A DNA stretch of 64,000 bases from Steroidobacter gossypii (GTDB lineage: Bacteria; Pseudomonadota; Gammaproteobacteria; Steroidobacterales; Steroidobacteraceae), in the NCBI RefSeq assembly GCF_016801985.1, contig NZ_JAEVLS010000003.1, forward strand, positions 124,001 through 188,000, written 5' to 3'. Positions within the stretch are counted from its first letter, which is position 1. Each line of letters opens with the position of its first letter. The translations under genes and the position numbers were made by a program. Below are positions 33,530 to 43,015 of this stretch, one piece after another. A model generated the notes under the pieces. It worked only from the letters and a program-made list of their open reading frames with translations, made no database searches and was not told the DNA's origin.

Positions 33530-35118
33530 TCGACGGCGCAATGCAGGATTTCGCACTCACACTGGACAAACTGCTCGATCACGCCGCCAAGTGGCATCCA
33601 AGCGCTCAGGTCGTCACCGGGCGCGAAGGCGGCAGAATCGATCGCGTGAGCTATGCGGACCTGAGAGATCGCAGTCTGCGCGTCTCGGCGCTGCTGCGGG
33701 ATCTTGGCGTCGAGCGCGGTCATCGAGTCGCGACTCTGGCCTGGAATACGCAGGCGCACGTCGAAGCCTGGTACGCAATCATGGGCATGGGGGCGGTCTG
33801 TCACACGCTCAATCCCCGGCTCACTGCAGCTCAGCTGGCGGCGATGCTGGCGCAGTCCGAGTGTCGAGTGATCGTGGTCAGTGCCGATCTGGTGCCGCTC
33901 ACCCGGCAGATCGTCGAGCTCACTCCGACGATCGAGCAGGTGTTGATCATCGATGGCGGTCCGGATGCGTGGACCGGCGAGCGACGCCGGCCGGTTGTGG
34001 ACCTGCTCGAGGAGGCGATGGCCCAGGCGCGCGCTCAGATCACCTGGGGCGGCTTCGATGAACGCGCACCGTGCGGGCTGTGTTTTACCTCCGGGACCAC
34101 GGGCGCTCCCAAGGGCGTCACGTACACCCATCGTTCCAGTTTTCTCCACACGTTGCGAAGCCTGCAGGCGGACGTGTTTGGAATCACGGCCGCCGACAGT
34201 GTGCTCACCGTCGTCCCCATGTTTCATGCAAATGCGTGGGGCTTGCCGTTCGCAGTGCCGGCGGCGGGTGCGAAGCTCGTGCTTCCCGGGCGTCAGGCGG
34301 ACGGCGCGAACCTGGCCCGTTTGATCGCGGCGGAATCCGTGACGATCGCGGTCGGTGTTCCGACCGTGTGGCTCGGATTGGTCGAGCACCTCGATGCGCA
34401 GGGCGGCGAGCTGCCCTCGCTGAAGCGCATCATCGTGGGGGGCGCACCGTTGCCCCCAGCGCTGATGGAGCGAATCGAGCGGCGCCTGAATGTTTCTATA
34501 CAGACGAGTTGGGGCATGACGGAGCTTTCGCCTTCGGGCACCGTGGCGTCGCCGAACGATCCCCAGCGATCCGCCGCATCGTCGGGACGCCCGGCTGTCG
34601 GCGTGGATCTGCTGTTGACCGACGCAAGCGGCGCGCCACTGCCAGAGCAGCGTGGCGTGGAAGGTCATTTGCGGGTGCGTGGCGCCAGTGTGATTCAACG
34701 TTACTTTGGCGATGAGCGCTCGGCCACCGACGACAACGGCTGGTTCAACACAGGCGACCTGGCGCGCATCGATCCGGACGGTCAGTTGTTCATCACTGGC
34801 CGGGCCAAAGATCTGATCAAGTCCGGCGGCGAGTGGATCAATCCCGCGGAGATCGAGGCCATCGTCGGCGCCTTGCCCGAAGTCAGCCTCGCCGCGGTGA
34901 TCGGCCGCCCCGATCCGAAATGGGGCGAGCGCCCGTTGCTGCTGGTGGAGACGCGTCCACATCAGGCGATCAGCGATGAGACGCTGATCGGGGCGTTGCG
35001 CGGTCAGGTGCCGCCCTGGTGGATTCCCGATGCGGTCATTCGGCTCGAGCGAATGCCTCTGGCCGCCACTGGCAAGATCGACAAGCTGCGCCTGCGCTCG
35101 GCCTACGGCGGCGCTTGA
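33526..35118 (+). CDS. Acyl-CoA synthetase (AMP-forming)
   Basis: 530 residues of the AMP-binding family. The P-loop is FTSGTTGAPKGVTYTHRS; later motifs are SWGMTELSP, WFNTGDLARID, GRAKDLIKSGGEWINP and the C-terminal Lys in ATGKIDKLRLR. It resembles medium-chain or aryl-carboxylate CoA ligases. Start chosen at the ATG at 33526, which overlaps the esterase stop (ATGA). It would activate the acid freed by the esterase. Confidence 0.92.
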   Translation: MIDGAMQDFALTLDKLLDHAAKWHPSAQVVTGREGGRIDRVSYADLRDRSLRVSALLRDLGVERGHRVATLAWNTQAHVEAWYAIMGMGAVCHTLNPRLTAAQLAAMLAQSECRVIVVSADLVPLTRQIVELTPTIEQVLIIDGGPDAWTGERRRPVVDLLEEAMAQARAQITWGGFDERAPCGLCFTSGTTGAPKGVTYTHRSSFLHTLRSLQADVFGITAADSVLTVVPMFHANAWGLPFAVPAAGAKLVLPGRQADGANLARLIAAESVTIAVGVPTVWLGLVEHLDAQGGELPSLKRIIVGGAPLPPALMERIERRLNVSIQTSWGMTELSPSGTVASPNDPQRSAASSGRPAVGVDLLLTDASGAPLPEQRGVEGHLRVRGASVIQRYFGDERSATDDNGWFNTGDLARIDPDGQLFITGRAKDLIKSGGEWINPAEIEAIVGALPEVSLAAVIGRPDPKWGERPLLLVETRPHQAISDETLIGALRGQVPPWWIPDAVIRLERMPLAATGKIDKLRLRSAYGGA

Positions 35119-35181
35119 AACACTCGAGCACCGGCCTCTCTGCCGGTGTTCTCTGATCTTATTTTGGAAGGAATGGCACGC

Positions 35182-36075
35182 ATGATTCTGCAAGACCGAG
35201 TCGCGATCGTTACTGGAGCCGGTGGGGGACTGGGGCGAGCCCACGCGCTATTGCTCGCGCGCCACGGCGCCAAGGTGGTGGTCAACGACATGGATCAATC
35301 CGTCGCCGTTCGTGTCGCCGATGAGATCATCGCCGAGGGCGGACAGGCCATCGCTGCCGCTGCCTCGGTGACCGAGGAGACGCAGATCGCCACGATGGTC
35401 GAGCGCGCGATGAGCCGATGGGGCCGCATCGACATCCTGATCAACAACGCCGGCATTCTGCGCGACAAGAGCTTCGCGAAGATGACCCTGGCCGACTTTC
35501 GCCTGGTGCTGGATGTTCATCTGATGGGCGCGGTGATCTGCACCAAGGCGGTGTGGGAGATCATGCGCCAGCAGCAGTATGGCCGCGTGGTGATGACGAC
35601 TTCGTCTTCCGGGCTCTATGGCAACTTCGGTCAATCCAACTACGGCGCCGCCAAGATGGCGCTGGTGGGATTGATGCAGACGCTGGCGCTGGAAGGCGAG
35701 AAGTATGGCATTCGCGTCAACAGTCTCGCGCCGACGGCGGCCACGCAGATGACCAACGGCATTCTCACCAAGGAAGCGCTCGAGCGCCTCGATCCAAAGC
35801 TGGTCAGCCCGGGCCTGCTGGCGTTGGTGGGCGAGAATGCGCCGACGCGTGCAATCCTGTGCGCGGGCGCGGGCCACTTCGCTCGTGCGTATGTCACGTT
35901 GACCGAGGGCCGCTATGTGGGCAATGCCGACGATGCCGGAGAGCGGGTGATCGCCCGCTGGGAAGAGATCGGCGATCGCTTCGGCGAAACCGTGCCGCCT
36001 TATGGATTCACTCAGGCGGAACACGAGCTCGCGAGCGCTGGTTGCGCCGGCAAAGTGCTGGCCGGCGGACACTGA
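35182..36075 (+). CDS. SDR family dehydrogenase (beta-oxidation type)
   Basis: 297 residues. Cofactor motif VTGAGGGLGRAHALLLA, NNAG in ILINNAGILRD, Ser in TTSSSGLYG and YGAAK in QSNYGAAKMAL are intact, as in the hydroxyacyl-CoA dehydrogenase part of MFE-2-like proteins. Start at the ATG at 35182, ten bases after GGAAGG; an ATG at 35173 is too close to that site. Probably oxidises the 3-hydroxyacyl-CoA formed from the ligase product. Confidence 0.9.
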   Translation: MILQDRVAIVTGAGGGLGRAHALLLARHGAKVVVNDMDQSVAVRVADEIIAEGGQAIAAAASVTEETQIATMVERAMSRWGRIDILINNAGILRDKSFAKMTLADFRLVLDVHLMGAVICTKAVWEIMRQQQYGRVVMTTSSSGLYGNFGQSNYGAAKMALVGLMQTLALEGEKYGIRVNSLAPTAATQMTNGILTKEALERLDPKLVSPGLLALVGENAPTRAILCAGAGHFARAYVTLTEGRYVGNADDAGERVIARWEEIGDRFGETVPPYGFTQAEHELASAGCAGKVLAGGH

Positions 36076-36086
36076 AAGTCGAATCG

Positions 36087-37481
36087 CTACTTCGACGGAG
36101 GCGCCTGCAGGCTCGCGTTCACGCGATCGATATTCGTTTGATGCGCGTCGAGCATGTTCGATAGCTGGTCGCGCAGTTCCTGGTCGCGCACCTGGGGAAG
36201 CAGTTCGCGCAGGCGTTTCACAACCCAGCCCTGACCACGATTCACGAAGGCCAGTCGTTCTGGCAGGTCGGGGATCGCCATGGCTCTTTCGTTGAAAGAG
36301 CCGATGCGCGAGGACGGCGTGCCACCCAGCCTCACGATGGCCTGGGTTAGAACGCTGCACCAGTGCGCTTCGTCGCGCTGGATGTCTTTCACCAATGCCG
36401 CCAGTTCCGGATCTTTTGCTTCCTCGGCCGTAAGCAGGCAGACGCGAGAGCCGGCGCGCTCGGCTTCGAGCAATTCGTTCAGAGGTGTGAGCAGCTCGGC
36501 CTGTTTGGTGAGGATCTCGGTCGCTTCGGCAATGATGCTTTGCAGACGTTCACCGACGCTGACGATGGCCGCGATGCGGCCAACGCCGGTGCCTGAATAG
36601 AGCGCCATGGCTTCGAAGTCGCCGGTCATCGAGCACAGCGGCGAGTCGGTGCTGAACAGGTAGATCGGCCGGCCGTTTTCATCGCCAATGATGACTCTTT
36701 CTGCACGGAACGGATCGCCATGCTCGCCCTGGGTGACACTGTTGGCGAGCACGCGCACTTTGGCGCCGCGAGGCCAGTTGATGTGAAACATATCGGTAAG
36801 CACGGTATCCGTATCTTTGGCCGCGAGCAGTCGTCGCTTGTGATAGGGGTGCGCGAAAGACTCGTGAGTAGCCATGAGCGCGGTGCCCAGCACCGCGCCT
36901 TGGGCGCCGAGGGCGAGTACGTCCGCCACGTCCCGGCCATCGGAGATGCCACCAGCTGCGAGCACCGGACAATCCACGGCTGCAACGACTTGAGGAAGGA
37001 TTTCTCGAAGAGGTGAAGCGCCGCGTACGTGCCCGCCGGCTTCGCAGCCTTGCGCGATGATGGCGTGCGCTCCGGCCTGCCTGGCGGCGACGGCTTCTTC
37101 CACCGAGCCCACCTGACAGACTACGACGATGCCGGCCTCCCGCAGCCGCGTGACGATCTGCGCCGACAGATCCCAGAAGAGAGTGACCACCGGCACAGAC
37201 ACCTCAGCGCATACCTGCAGCTGGGCTTCGAGCAGATCGGGAGGCGTGGCGGCCGGAATCAGGTTCACGCCGAATCTCTGCACGCCGCGCGCTCGCATGA
37301 TTTGCACTTCACTGCGAATCAGCGAAACCGGCTCCCGCACCATTCCCAGGAAACCGAATCCACCCGCCTCGGTGACCGCAGCCGCCAACCCGGAGCGCGC
37401 CACGCCTCCCATGCCGGCCAGCACCAGGGGATAGGTGCAGCCGAGCAACTCGCAGATGGGTCGATGCAGGACAGTGCTCAT
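36087..37481 (-). CDS. Nitronate monooxygenase-like protein with a C-terminal ferritin-like domain
   Basis: 464 residues. The first 320 residues form the FMN-dependent NMO/enoyl-reductase-like barrel: PLVLAGMGGVARSGLAAAV, VVCQVGSVEEAVAARQ, AIIAQGCEAGGHVRG and VLAAGGISDGRDVADVLAL (the HV of AGGHV marks the NMO class). The last 140 residues are helical with KDIQRDEAHWCSVL and NMLDAHQTNIDRV, a ferritin-like pattern that suggests a separate appended domain. Start at 37481 behind GGAG. It is convergent with the SDR gene. Confidence 0.85.
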   Translation of the reverse strand: MSTVLHRPICELLGCTYPLVLAGMGGVARSGLAAAVTEAGGFGFLGMVREPVSLIRSEVQIMRARGVQRFGVNLIPAATPPDLLEAQLQVCAEVSVPVVTLFWDLSAQIVTRLREAGIVVVCQVGSVEEAVAARQAGAHAIIAQGCEAGGHVRGASPLREILPQVVAAVDCPVLAAGGISDGRDVADVLALGAQGAVLGTALMATHESFAHPYHKRRLLAAKDTDTVLTDMFHINWPRGAKVRVLANSVTQGEHGDPFRAERVIIGDENGRPIYLFSTDSPLCSMTGDFEAMALYSGTGVGRIAAIVSVGERLQSIIAEATEILTKQAELLTPLNELLEAERAGSRVCLLTAEEAKDPELAALVKDIQRDEAHWCSVLTQAIVRLGGTPSSRIGSFNERAMAIPDLPERLAFVNRGQGWVVKRLRELLPQVRDQELRDQLSNMLDAHQTNIDRVNASLQAPPSK

Positions 37482-37751
37482 GAAACGCTCCAGATCATAC
37501 TTGTGCTTGCGTGTGCCAGACACCTGCGGCTTGCGCAGCGCAACGCCTGAATCAATCGCTGAGCGCAGGCTGTTCCACGTTTTCTCTGTTGTAACCTCAT
37601 CGTTGGATTCGATCCATCAGGAATCAGCACGCCGCGCTCGCGGGGCCGGCGGTATGGTTAGAGAAAACGGAACGTATCGCTAGAATAATTCCAATTGAAC
37701 GCAGGTCGGACGAGGCGGTACAACACTCCTCACCCCTGAGTAAGGCTTGCT

Positions 37752-38273
37752 GTGATTCGAGGTTATCCGATCGAACAGTGCTGCTCGCATCGCGGTCAGC
37801 TCGTCCAGCTCGAGTTTGCGCGAAGAGCCATGCCGCTGTTGCCCAATGATTCGAGCACCGTGTTCGAGGCGGATGAGCGTGGCCTGGTGATCGCGGCCGA
37901 GACCGAGATGGCGTTGGAACGGCCGATGCGCAGGCTCGCGGACGTCTACGGCGACATGGTGCGCATCGGTCCACCGAAGGTCCGATATCGTTACGGCAAT
38001 CGTATCGAGCAGCCCATCATGGGCTTGCGCGTGCTGTGCGCGCCGCAGGTCTATGCGGCCGTTCGTGAGGATCTGCGTTTGCGTCGCGCGACGATCATGG
38101 ATGCCGAAGTCAATCGTCAGTTTGGCATCGTGCGCGCCGCTGCGCCGCTTGCATCGCTGATCGGGTACCCCGATCGGATCGCTGCGCTCAGCGGCGGACG
38201 AGGGCAGCTGGTCATGTGGCTCAGTCACTACGAGCAACTCGACCATCCACCACCTGCCGGGGTCGCGGCGTGA
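37752..38273 (+). CDS. EF-G-like protein reduced to domains III and V
   Basis: 173 residues. Residues 35-78 match EF-G domain III (TVFEADERGLVIAAETEMAL, RRLADVYG, then GPPKVRYR). From about residue 85 the sequence matches domain V: EQPIMGLRVLCAP, VREDLRLRRATI, VRAAAPLASLIGY, LSGGRGQLVMWLSHYEQL. The GTPase, domain II and domain IV are missing, so it cannot be a translocase. Weak points: GTG start, with AGG as the only ribosome-binding trace. It may be a domain-sized regulator or ribosome-binding protein. Its 3' end faces the MarR gene. Confidence 0.7.
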   Translation: MIRGYPIEQCCSHRGQLVQLEFARRAMPLLPNDSSTVFEADERGLVIAAETEMALERPMRRLADVYGDMVRIGPPKVRYRYGNRIEQPIMGLRVLCAPQVYAAVREDLRLRRATIMDAEVNRQFGIVRAAAPLASLIGYPDRIAALSGGRGQLVMWLSHYEQLDHPPPAGVAA

Positions 38274-38299
38274 TACATCGGCGCTGCTGACAGCGGGTT

Positions 38300-38719
38300 T
38301 CATTCTCCCTGCAAGTCGTCCGCGTTCGGCACGAAGAAGCGCCCCTGCAACTGCAAGAGCTCACGACGGTGCAGATCGGCGAGTCGGGCGAGCTTCTGTT
38401 CTCCCTTCGGCGTCAGATGAACGTGCACCACGCGCCCATCCGCATCGCTCACACGCCGTTGCACCAGCCCGGCGGCTTCCGACCTCGTAATCAGCGCCAC
38501 CACCCCGTGGTGCTTGGCTTGCAGGCGCTCGGCAAGCTCGGTGACCGAGGCATGTTCCCGTCCCGGGAAGCCCTTCACATGCAGCAGCAATTGGTATTGG
38601 AGCGGGGTGATGCCGTGGCGACGGGTCATCTCCTCGCTCTGCCGCAGATAGCGTCGCAGCTCGTAGCGAAACGCCGCCAGAGCCTGGTACTGGCGCTTAC
38701 CGATGGGGCGGGCGGTCAT
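38300..38719 (-). CDS. MarR-family transcriptional regulator
   Basis: 139 residues with the MarR winged helix: ITPLQYQLLLHVKGFPGREH, VTELAERLQAKHHGVVALI, VQRRVSDADGRVVHVHLT. Start at the ATG at 38719 with GGAA upstream. It is divergent from a peroxiredoxin gene, and a TCACA-C-TGTGA repeat lies between them, so it probably controls that gene and itself, perhaps in response to oxidants or phenolics. Confidence 0.88.
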   Translation of the reverse strand: MTARPIGKRQYQALAAFRYELRRYLRQSEEMTRRHGITPLQYQLLLHVKGFPGREHASVTELAERLQAKHHGVVALITRSEAAGLVQRRVSDADGRVVHVHLTPKGEQKLARLADLHRRELLQLQGRFFVPNADDLQGE

Positions 38720-38760
38720 GCCGGTTCCGTATGTGTTCAAAACCAATCGTTAGGAATATA

Positions 38761-38771
38761 TCACACTGTGA
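38761..38771. promoter_or_regulatory. Inverted repeat TCACACTGTGA, candidate MarR operator
   Basis: A perfect 5-bp inverted repeat with one central base sits in the 106-base gap between the divergent MarR and peroxiredoxin genes. Its position and symmetry fit an operator for the adjacent MarR protein. Confidence 0.4.
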
Positions 38772-38825
38772 GGGGTATGCTTCCATCCCGTTGGCGCATG
38801 GAGCGCTCATGATGGGGAGAGATCC

Positions 38826-39458
38826 ATGACTCTGCAGATCGGCGATACCGCTCCGGACTTTCAGGCCCACACCACCGTGGGGCGCATCCGTTTCCACGAA
38901 TGGGTCGGCTCGAACTGGAGCGTGCTGTTTTCGCATCCGAAGGATTTCACCCCGGTTTGCACCACCGAGCTGGGCTACACCGAGCGGCTGCGCCCGGAGT
39001 TCGAGAAGCGCGGTGTGCGGGTGATCGGCCTGTCGGTCGACTCGATCGGCGATCACGAGCGCTGGGCGGATGACATCGAGGCTACGCAGGGCGCGCGGCC
39101 GTTGTTTCCCATCATCGGCGATGCCGATCGCAGCATCGCCAGTCTGTACGGCATGCTGCATCCGAAGGCGGACACCACGTTCACCGTGCGCTCGGTCTTC
39201 ATCATCGATCCGGCCAAGAAGGTGCGCGCCATGATCACGTATCCCGCCAGCACCGGCCGCAACTTCGACGAGATCCTGCGCGTGATCGATTCGCTGCAGC
39301 TCACCGACAAGCACAAGGTGGCGACCCCGGTGAACTGGCGGCCGGGCGACGATGTGATCATCGTTCCCTCGCTGTCCAACGACGAAGCGCGCAAGCTGTT
39401 CCCGGAAGGTTGGAACGAGCTGCGTCCGTATCTGCGCGTCACCAAGCAGCCTGCGTGA
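38826..39458 (+). CDS. 1-Cys peroxiredoxin (Prx6 type)
   Basis: 210 residues. The peroxidatic Cys45 lies in PKDFTPVCTTELG, with the conserved Arg and the long C-terminal dimerisation arm (TPVNWRPGDDVIIVPSLSND) of the Prx6 class. It reduces peroxides in the cytoplasm. It is divergent from a MarR regulator and 28 bases ahead of cysJ, so it may be cotranscribed with the sulfite reductase genes. Confidence 0.93.
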   Translation: MTLQIGDTAPDFQAHTTVGRIRFHEWVGSNWSVLFSHPKDFTPVCTTELGYTERLRPEFEKRGVRVIGLSVDSIGDHERWADDIEATQGARPLFPIIGDADRSIASLYGMLHPKADTTFTVRSVFIIDPAKKVRAMITYPASTGRNFDEILRVIDSLQLTDKHKVATPVNWRPGDDVIIVPSLSNDEARKLFPEGWNELRPYLRVTKQPA

Positions 39459-39486
39459 GCACGCGAAGATCCATACGGGTCAAATC

Positions 39487-41295
39487 ATGAGCGAGATGGC
39501 AGCGGCGAGCGCGACGCTCGACGTATTCCCGTTCGAGAGGGCGCTGGCGGAGGATGTGCGACGGATCGTCAACCGGCTGGACGCCACGCAGCGCGCGTGG
39601 CTGAGCGGCTATCTCATCGGCACGCTGAATACGGCGGCGGTTTCCCAACCCGCTGCCGTTCCCGCTGCCGCGCCGATCGCCACGATCGTGTACGGATCGC
39701 AGACCGGAAATTGCGAGACGGTGGCGAAGCGCCTCAGCGAGGCGCTGTCGGCTGCCGGCGTGAGCAGCGTGATGCTCGACATGCTGGATTGCCGTAAGGT
39801 CGAGCTCGATCAGGCGCGGCACCTGCTGGTGATCGTCAGCACACACGGGGAAGGCGATCCGCCGGATCGTGCCCGCCCGCTGTACGATCTGTTGCACGGT
39901 CGCAAGGCGCCGAAGCTCGCCAGTCTGAAATATTCCGTACTTGCGCTCGGCGATTCCAGCTACGAGCAGTTCTGCGAAGCCGGACGTCGCTTCGATGCGC
40001 AGCTGGAAGCGCTCGGCGCGCAGCGGCTCCATGAGCGTGTCGAATGCGATGTGGACTTCCAGGAGAATGCGGATCGCTGGATCGAAGCGGTCGTCTCGCG
40101 GCTCGCCACCGTCCGTGGCGACGTAGTTGCGCCACCCCCGAGTCTCGCGCGGCCCAGCGCCACTGTGGCGACCGCCTACACGAGAAAGAATCCCTGGCAG
40201 GCCCCTGTGCTTGCAAACATTCGATTGACGGCGCGGGATTCGAGCAAGGATGTTCGTCACATCGAACTCTCAACCGAAGGCGCCGGCATTCATTACGAAG
40301 CGGGCGACGCGCTCGGCATCGTGCCCCGCAACTCCGAAGCCGAAGTGAATGCGTTGCTCGAGCATCTACCCTTCGACGGGGACTCCGCCGTCGAAGTGAA
40401 CGGCGTCAACGTGTCTTTGCGCACCGCCTTGACCGATCACTTGGACATCGGTCCGCTCAATCGGTCCGTGTTCGAGAAGTACGCGACCCTCAGTCAACGG
40501 CGCAGCCTGCTGGAGCTGATGGAGCAGGGCGCCGGTGATCGGCTCAATGCAGCGCTGCGCGACAGCCATCTGATCGACCTGATCGCGGATCATCCAGCCC
40601 AGGGCGTCAAAGCCGAGGATTTCGTGCGCATCCTGCGGCCACTCGCGCCTCGCCTGTATTCGATTGCTTCGAGTCCGCATGCAACGCCCGACGAGGTGCA
40701 TTTGACGGTTCGTATCGTGACTTACCAGTCCCGTGGACGCATGCGCGGCGGCGTCGTATCGACGGCACTGGGCAGCGCGACGGATGCGCATGCGAGAGTG
40801 GCTGTCTATCCCCATCGCAATCCCGCTTTTCGCTTGCCCGCCGATCCGAATGCTCCGATCGTGATGATCGGGCCGGGCACGGGTGTGGCGCCGTTTCGTG
40901 CCTTCGTCGCCGAGCGTGAAGCGCTTGGCTCGCGTGGCAAGAACTGGCTGCTGTTCGGCGATCGAACCTTGCGCAGCGACTTTCTCTATCAGACCGAGTG
41001 GTTGGACTGGCGCAAGCGCGGGGCCTTGCATCGCCTCGACGTGGCCTTCTCTCGCGACGGGCATGAAAAAGTTTATGTCCAGCATCGCATCCGGGAGCAC
41101 GGAGCGATGCTCTATGCGTGGCTGCAAGACGGCGCTTACGTCTATGTCTGCGGCGATGCGCAGCAGATGGCGCCCGATGTCGACGCAGCGCTGCGTGACG
41201 CGATTCGGACGCATGGAGCGCTTGGCGACGAGCAGCTCGAGGAGTTCATGTTGAATCTGCAGCGCGAGCGCCGCTACCAGCGAGATGTGTATTGA
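39487..41295 (+). CDS. cysJ: Sulfite reductase flavoprotein subunit
   Basis: 602 residues in the usual CysJ order: flavodoxin domain (TIVYGSQTGNCETVAKRLSE; about 60-200), FAD-binding domain (APRLYSIASSP) and NADPH-binding domain (MIGPGTGVAPFRAFVAER, GDRTLRSDFLYQTEW), ending in YQRDVY. It passes electrons from NADPH through FAD and FMN to CysI for reduction of sulfite to sulfide. Its stop overlaps the cysI start by one base. Confidence 0.95.
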   Translation: MSEMAAASATLDVFPFERALAEDVRRIVNRLDATQRAWLSGYLIGTLNTAAVSQPAAVPAAAPIATIVYGSQTGNCETVAKRLSEALSAAGVSSVMLDMLDCRKVELDQARHLLVIVSTHGEGDPPDRARPLYDLLHGRKAPKLASLKYSVLALGDSSYEQFCEAGRRFDAQLEALGAQRLHERVECDVDFQENADRWIEAVVSRLATVRGDVVAPPPSLARPSATVATAYTRKNPWQAPVLANIRLTARDSSKDVRHIELSTEGAGIHYEAGDALGIVPRNSEAEVNALLEHLPFDGDSAVEVNGVNVSLRTALTDHLDIGPLNRSVFEKYATLSQRRSLLELMEQGAGDRLNAALRDSHLIDLIADHPAQGVKAEDFVRILRPLAPRLYSIASSPHATPDEVHLTVRIVTYQSRGRMRGGVVSTALGSATDAHARVAVYPHRNPAFRLPADPNAPIVMIGPGTGVAPFRAFVAEREALGSRGKNWLLFGDRTLRSDFLYQTEWLDWRKRGALHRLDVAFSRDGHEKVYVQHRIREHGAMLYAWLQDGAYVYVCGDAQQMAPDVDAALRDAIRTHGALGDEQLEEFMLNLQRERRYQRDVY

Positions 41296-42995
41296 TGGAC
41301 GCGATTCGCAAGAACGATCTTTCCACGCCAGTGGAGCAGCTGCATTCGAATGAGCAGCTGAAGCTTCGCAGTCGCTTCCTGCGGGGAACGCTCGAACAAA
41401 GTCTCGCCGAGCCGCTCACGGGGAGCATCGCGGCCGATGATGCACTGCTGACCAAATTCTTCGGCGTCTATCAGCAGGACGACCGTGACCTGCGCGAAGA
41501 GCGGCGCGTGTCGCGTCTGGAACCTCTGTATTCGTTCATGGTTCGCGTCCGCCTGCCGGGCGGGGTGTGTACCGCCAGGCAATGGCTGGCGCTCGATGCT
41601 CAGGCGCGCGCCACTGCGAACGGCCAACTGCGCATGACGACCCGTCAGACGTTTCAATTCCACGGCGTGCTGAAGCACAACCTGGCGAAGCACATCCAGG
41701 GCATCGCGGCCGCCGGCCTGGACACCATCGCTGCCTGTGGAGATGACAATCGCAACGTGATCTGTACCGCCAATCCGCTGTTCTCTCGCGCGCATGCAGA
41801 AGCAACCGCAACCGCGCGCAAGCTGAGTGAGCACTTGATGCCGCGAACGGCTGCCTATCGAGAGCTGCTGTTGCAGCAGCCGGCGTCCTCGGGTCTGCCG
41901 GAGAACGAGGAGCCGCTCTACGGCCCAACCTACTTGCCGCGCAAGTTCAAGATCGCCATCGCCGTTCCGCCGAGCAACGATGTCGACATCTACGCGCACG
42001 ATCTCGGGTTTGTGGCCATCGTGGAGAACGGCGAGATCGTCGGTTACAACGTGCTGGTCGGTGGCGGCATGGGAATGACGCACAAGGTGCCCACGACGTT
42101 TCCAAGACTGAGCACGCTGGCGGGATTCTGCAATGCCGAGGAGATCGTGGAGGTCGCCGAGCACACCATGTGCATTCAGCGCGATTTTGGCGACCGACTC
42201 GATCGCGCGCACGCACGCTTCAAGTACACGATCGAAGACCGGGGCATCGAATGGTTCAAGGCTGAGTTGGCCCGGCGTCGCGGCAAGCCTTTGGAGCCAG
42301 CGCGTGCATTCGGGTTCACCACCAATGGCGACCGCTACGGTTGGCATCGAGGCGAGGATGGGCGTTGGCACTGTACGGTGTTCATTCGCAATGGCCGCAT
42401 CGCCGACTCGGCAGAAGCGCCACTCATGTCCACGCTGCGACAGATCGCGAGCGAGCTGCCCGTGGTGTTCGCATTGACCACCAACCGGAATGTGACATTG
42501 GCCGGAGTCGAAGACGCCGACCGATCGCGGATCGATGCGTTGCTGCTAGCGGGTGGCCTGGCCGGCCTCTCATCGCCGGCCGGACTGGAGCAGAATGCAA
42601 TGGCCTGCGTGGCGCTGCCGACCTGCGGTCTGGCGATGGCCGAGAGCGAACGCTATCTGCCATCGTTACTTCACAAACTGGAAGCTCTGGTCGAAGCCGC
42701 AGGGCTGGCGGACACCCCAATCACGATTCGTATGAGCGGCTGTCCCAACGGCTGTTCGAGACCGTTCCTGGCCGAGATCGGCCTGGTCGGCAAGGCGCCC
42801 GGGAAATACAACCTGTATCTCGGCGGCAGCCCGCGTGGTGAGCGATTGAACTCGCTGTGTCGAGAGAATATCGGGGAGCAGCAGATTTTGGATGCGCTGC
42901 GCCCCTTGTTGAACGCCTATGCCAGCGAGCGAGCCGGCGGAGAAGCGTTCGGCGATTTTCTGATTCGCACTGGCGCCCTCAGCCGAGCGAGCTGA
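41295..42995 (+). CDS. cysI: Sulfite reductase hemoprotein subunit
   Basis: 566 residues. Siroheme/4Fe-4S cysteines are in CVALPTCGLAMAES and MSGCPNGCSRP; the first half has RMTTRQTFQFHGVLKHNL and GGGMGMTH. With CysJ it reduces sulfite to sulfide for Cys and Met synthesis. ATG at 41295 overlaps the cysJ stop. It is convergent with metY, which uses sulfide. Confidence 0.95.
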   Translation: MDAIRKNDLSTPVEQLHSNEQLKLRSRFLRGTLEQSLAEPLTGSIAADDALLTKFFGVYQQDDRDLREERRVSRLEPLYSFMVRVRLPGGVCTARQWLALDAQARATANGQLRMTTRQTFQFHGVLKHNLAKHIQGIAAAGLDTIAACGDDNRNVICTANPLFSRAHAEATATARKLSEHLMPRTAAYRELLLQQPASSGLPENEEPLYGPTYLPRKFKIAIAVPPSNDVDIYAHDLGFVAIVENGEIVGYNVLVGGGMGMTHKVPTTFPRLSTLAGFCNAEEIVEVAEHTMCIQRDFGDRLDRAHARFKYTIEDRGIEWFKAELARRRGKPLEPARAFGFTTNGDRYGWHRGEDGRWHCTVFIRNGRIADSAEAPLMSTLRQIASELPVVFALTTNRNVTLAGVEDADRSRIDALLLAGGLAGLSSPAGLEQNAMACVALPTCGLAMAESERYLPSLLHKLEALVEAAGLADTPITIRMSGCPNGCSRPFLAEIGLVGKAPGKYNLYLGGSPRGERLNSLCRENIGEQQILDALRPLLNAYASERAGGEAFGDFLIRTGALSRAS

Positions 42996-43015
42996 AGACG
43001 CCGTTTGGAGTGCGA

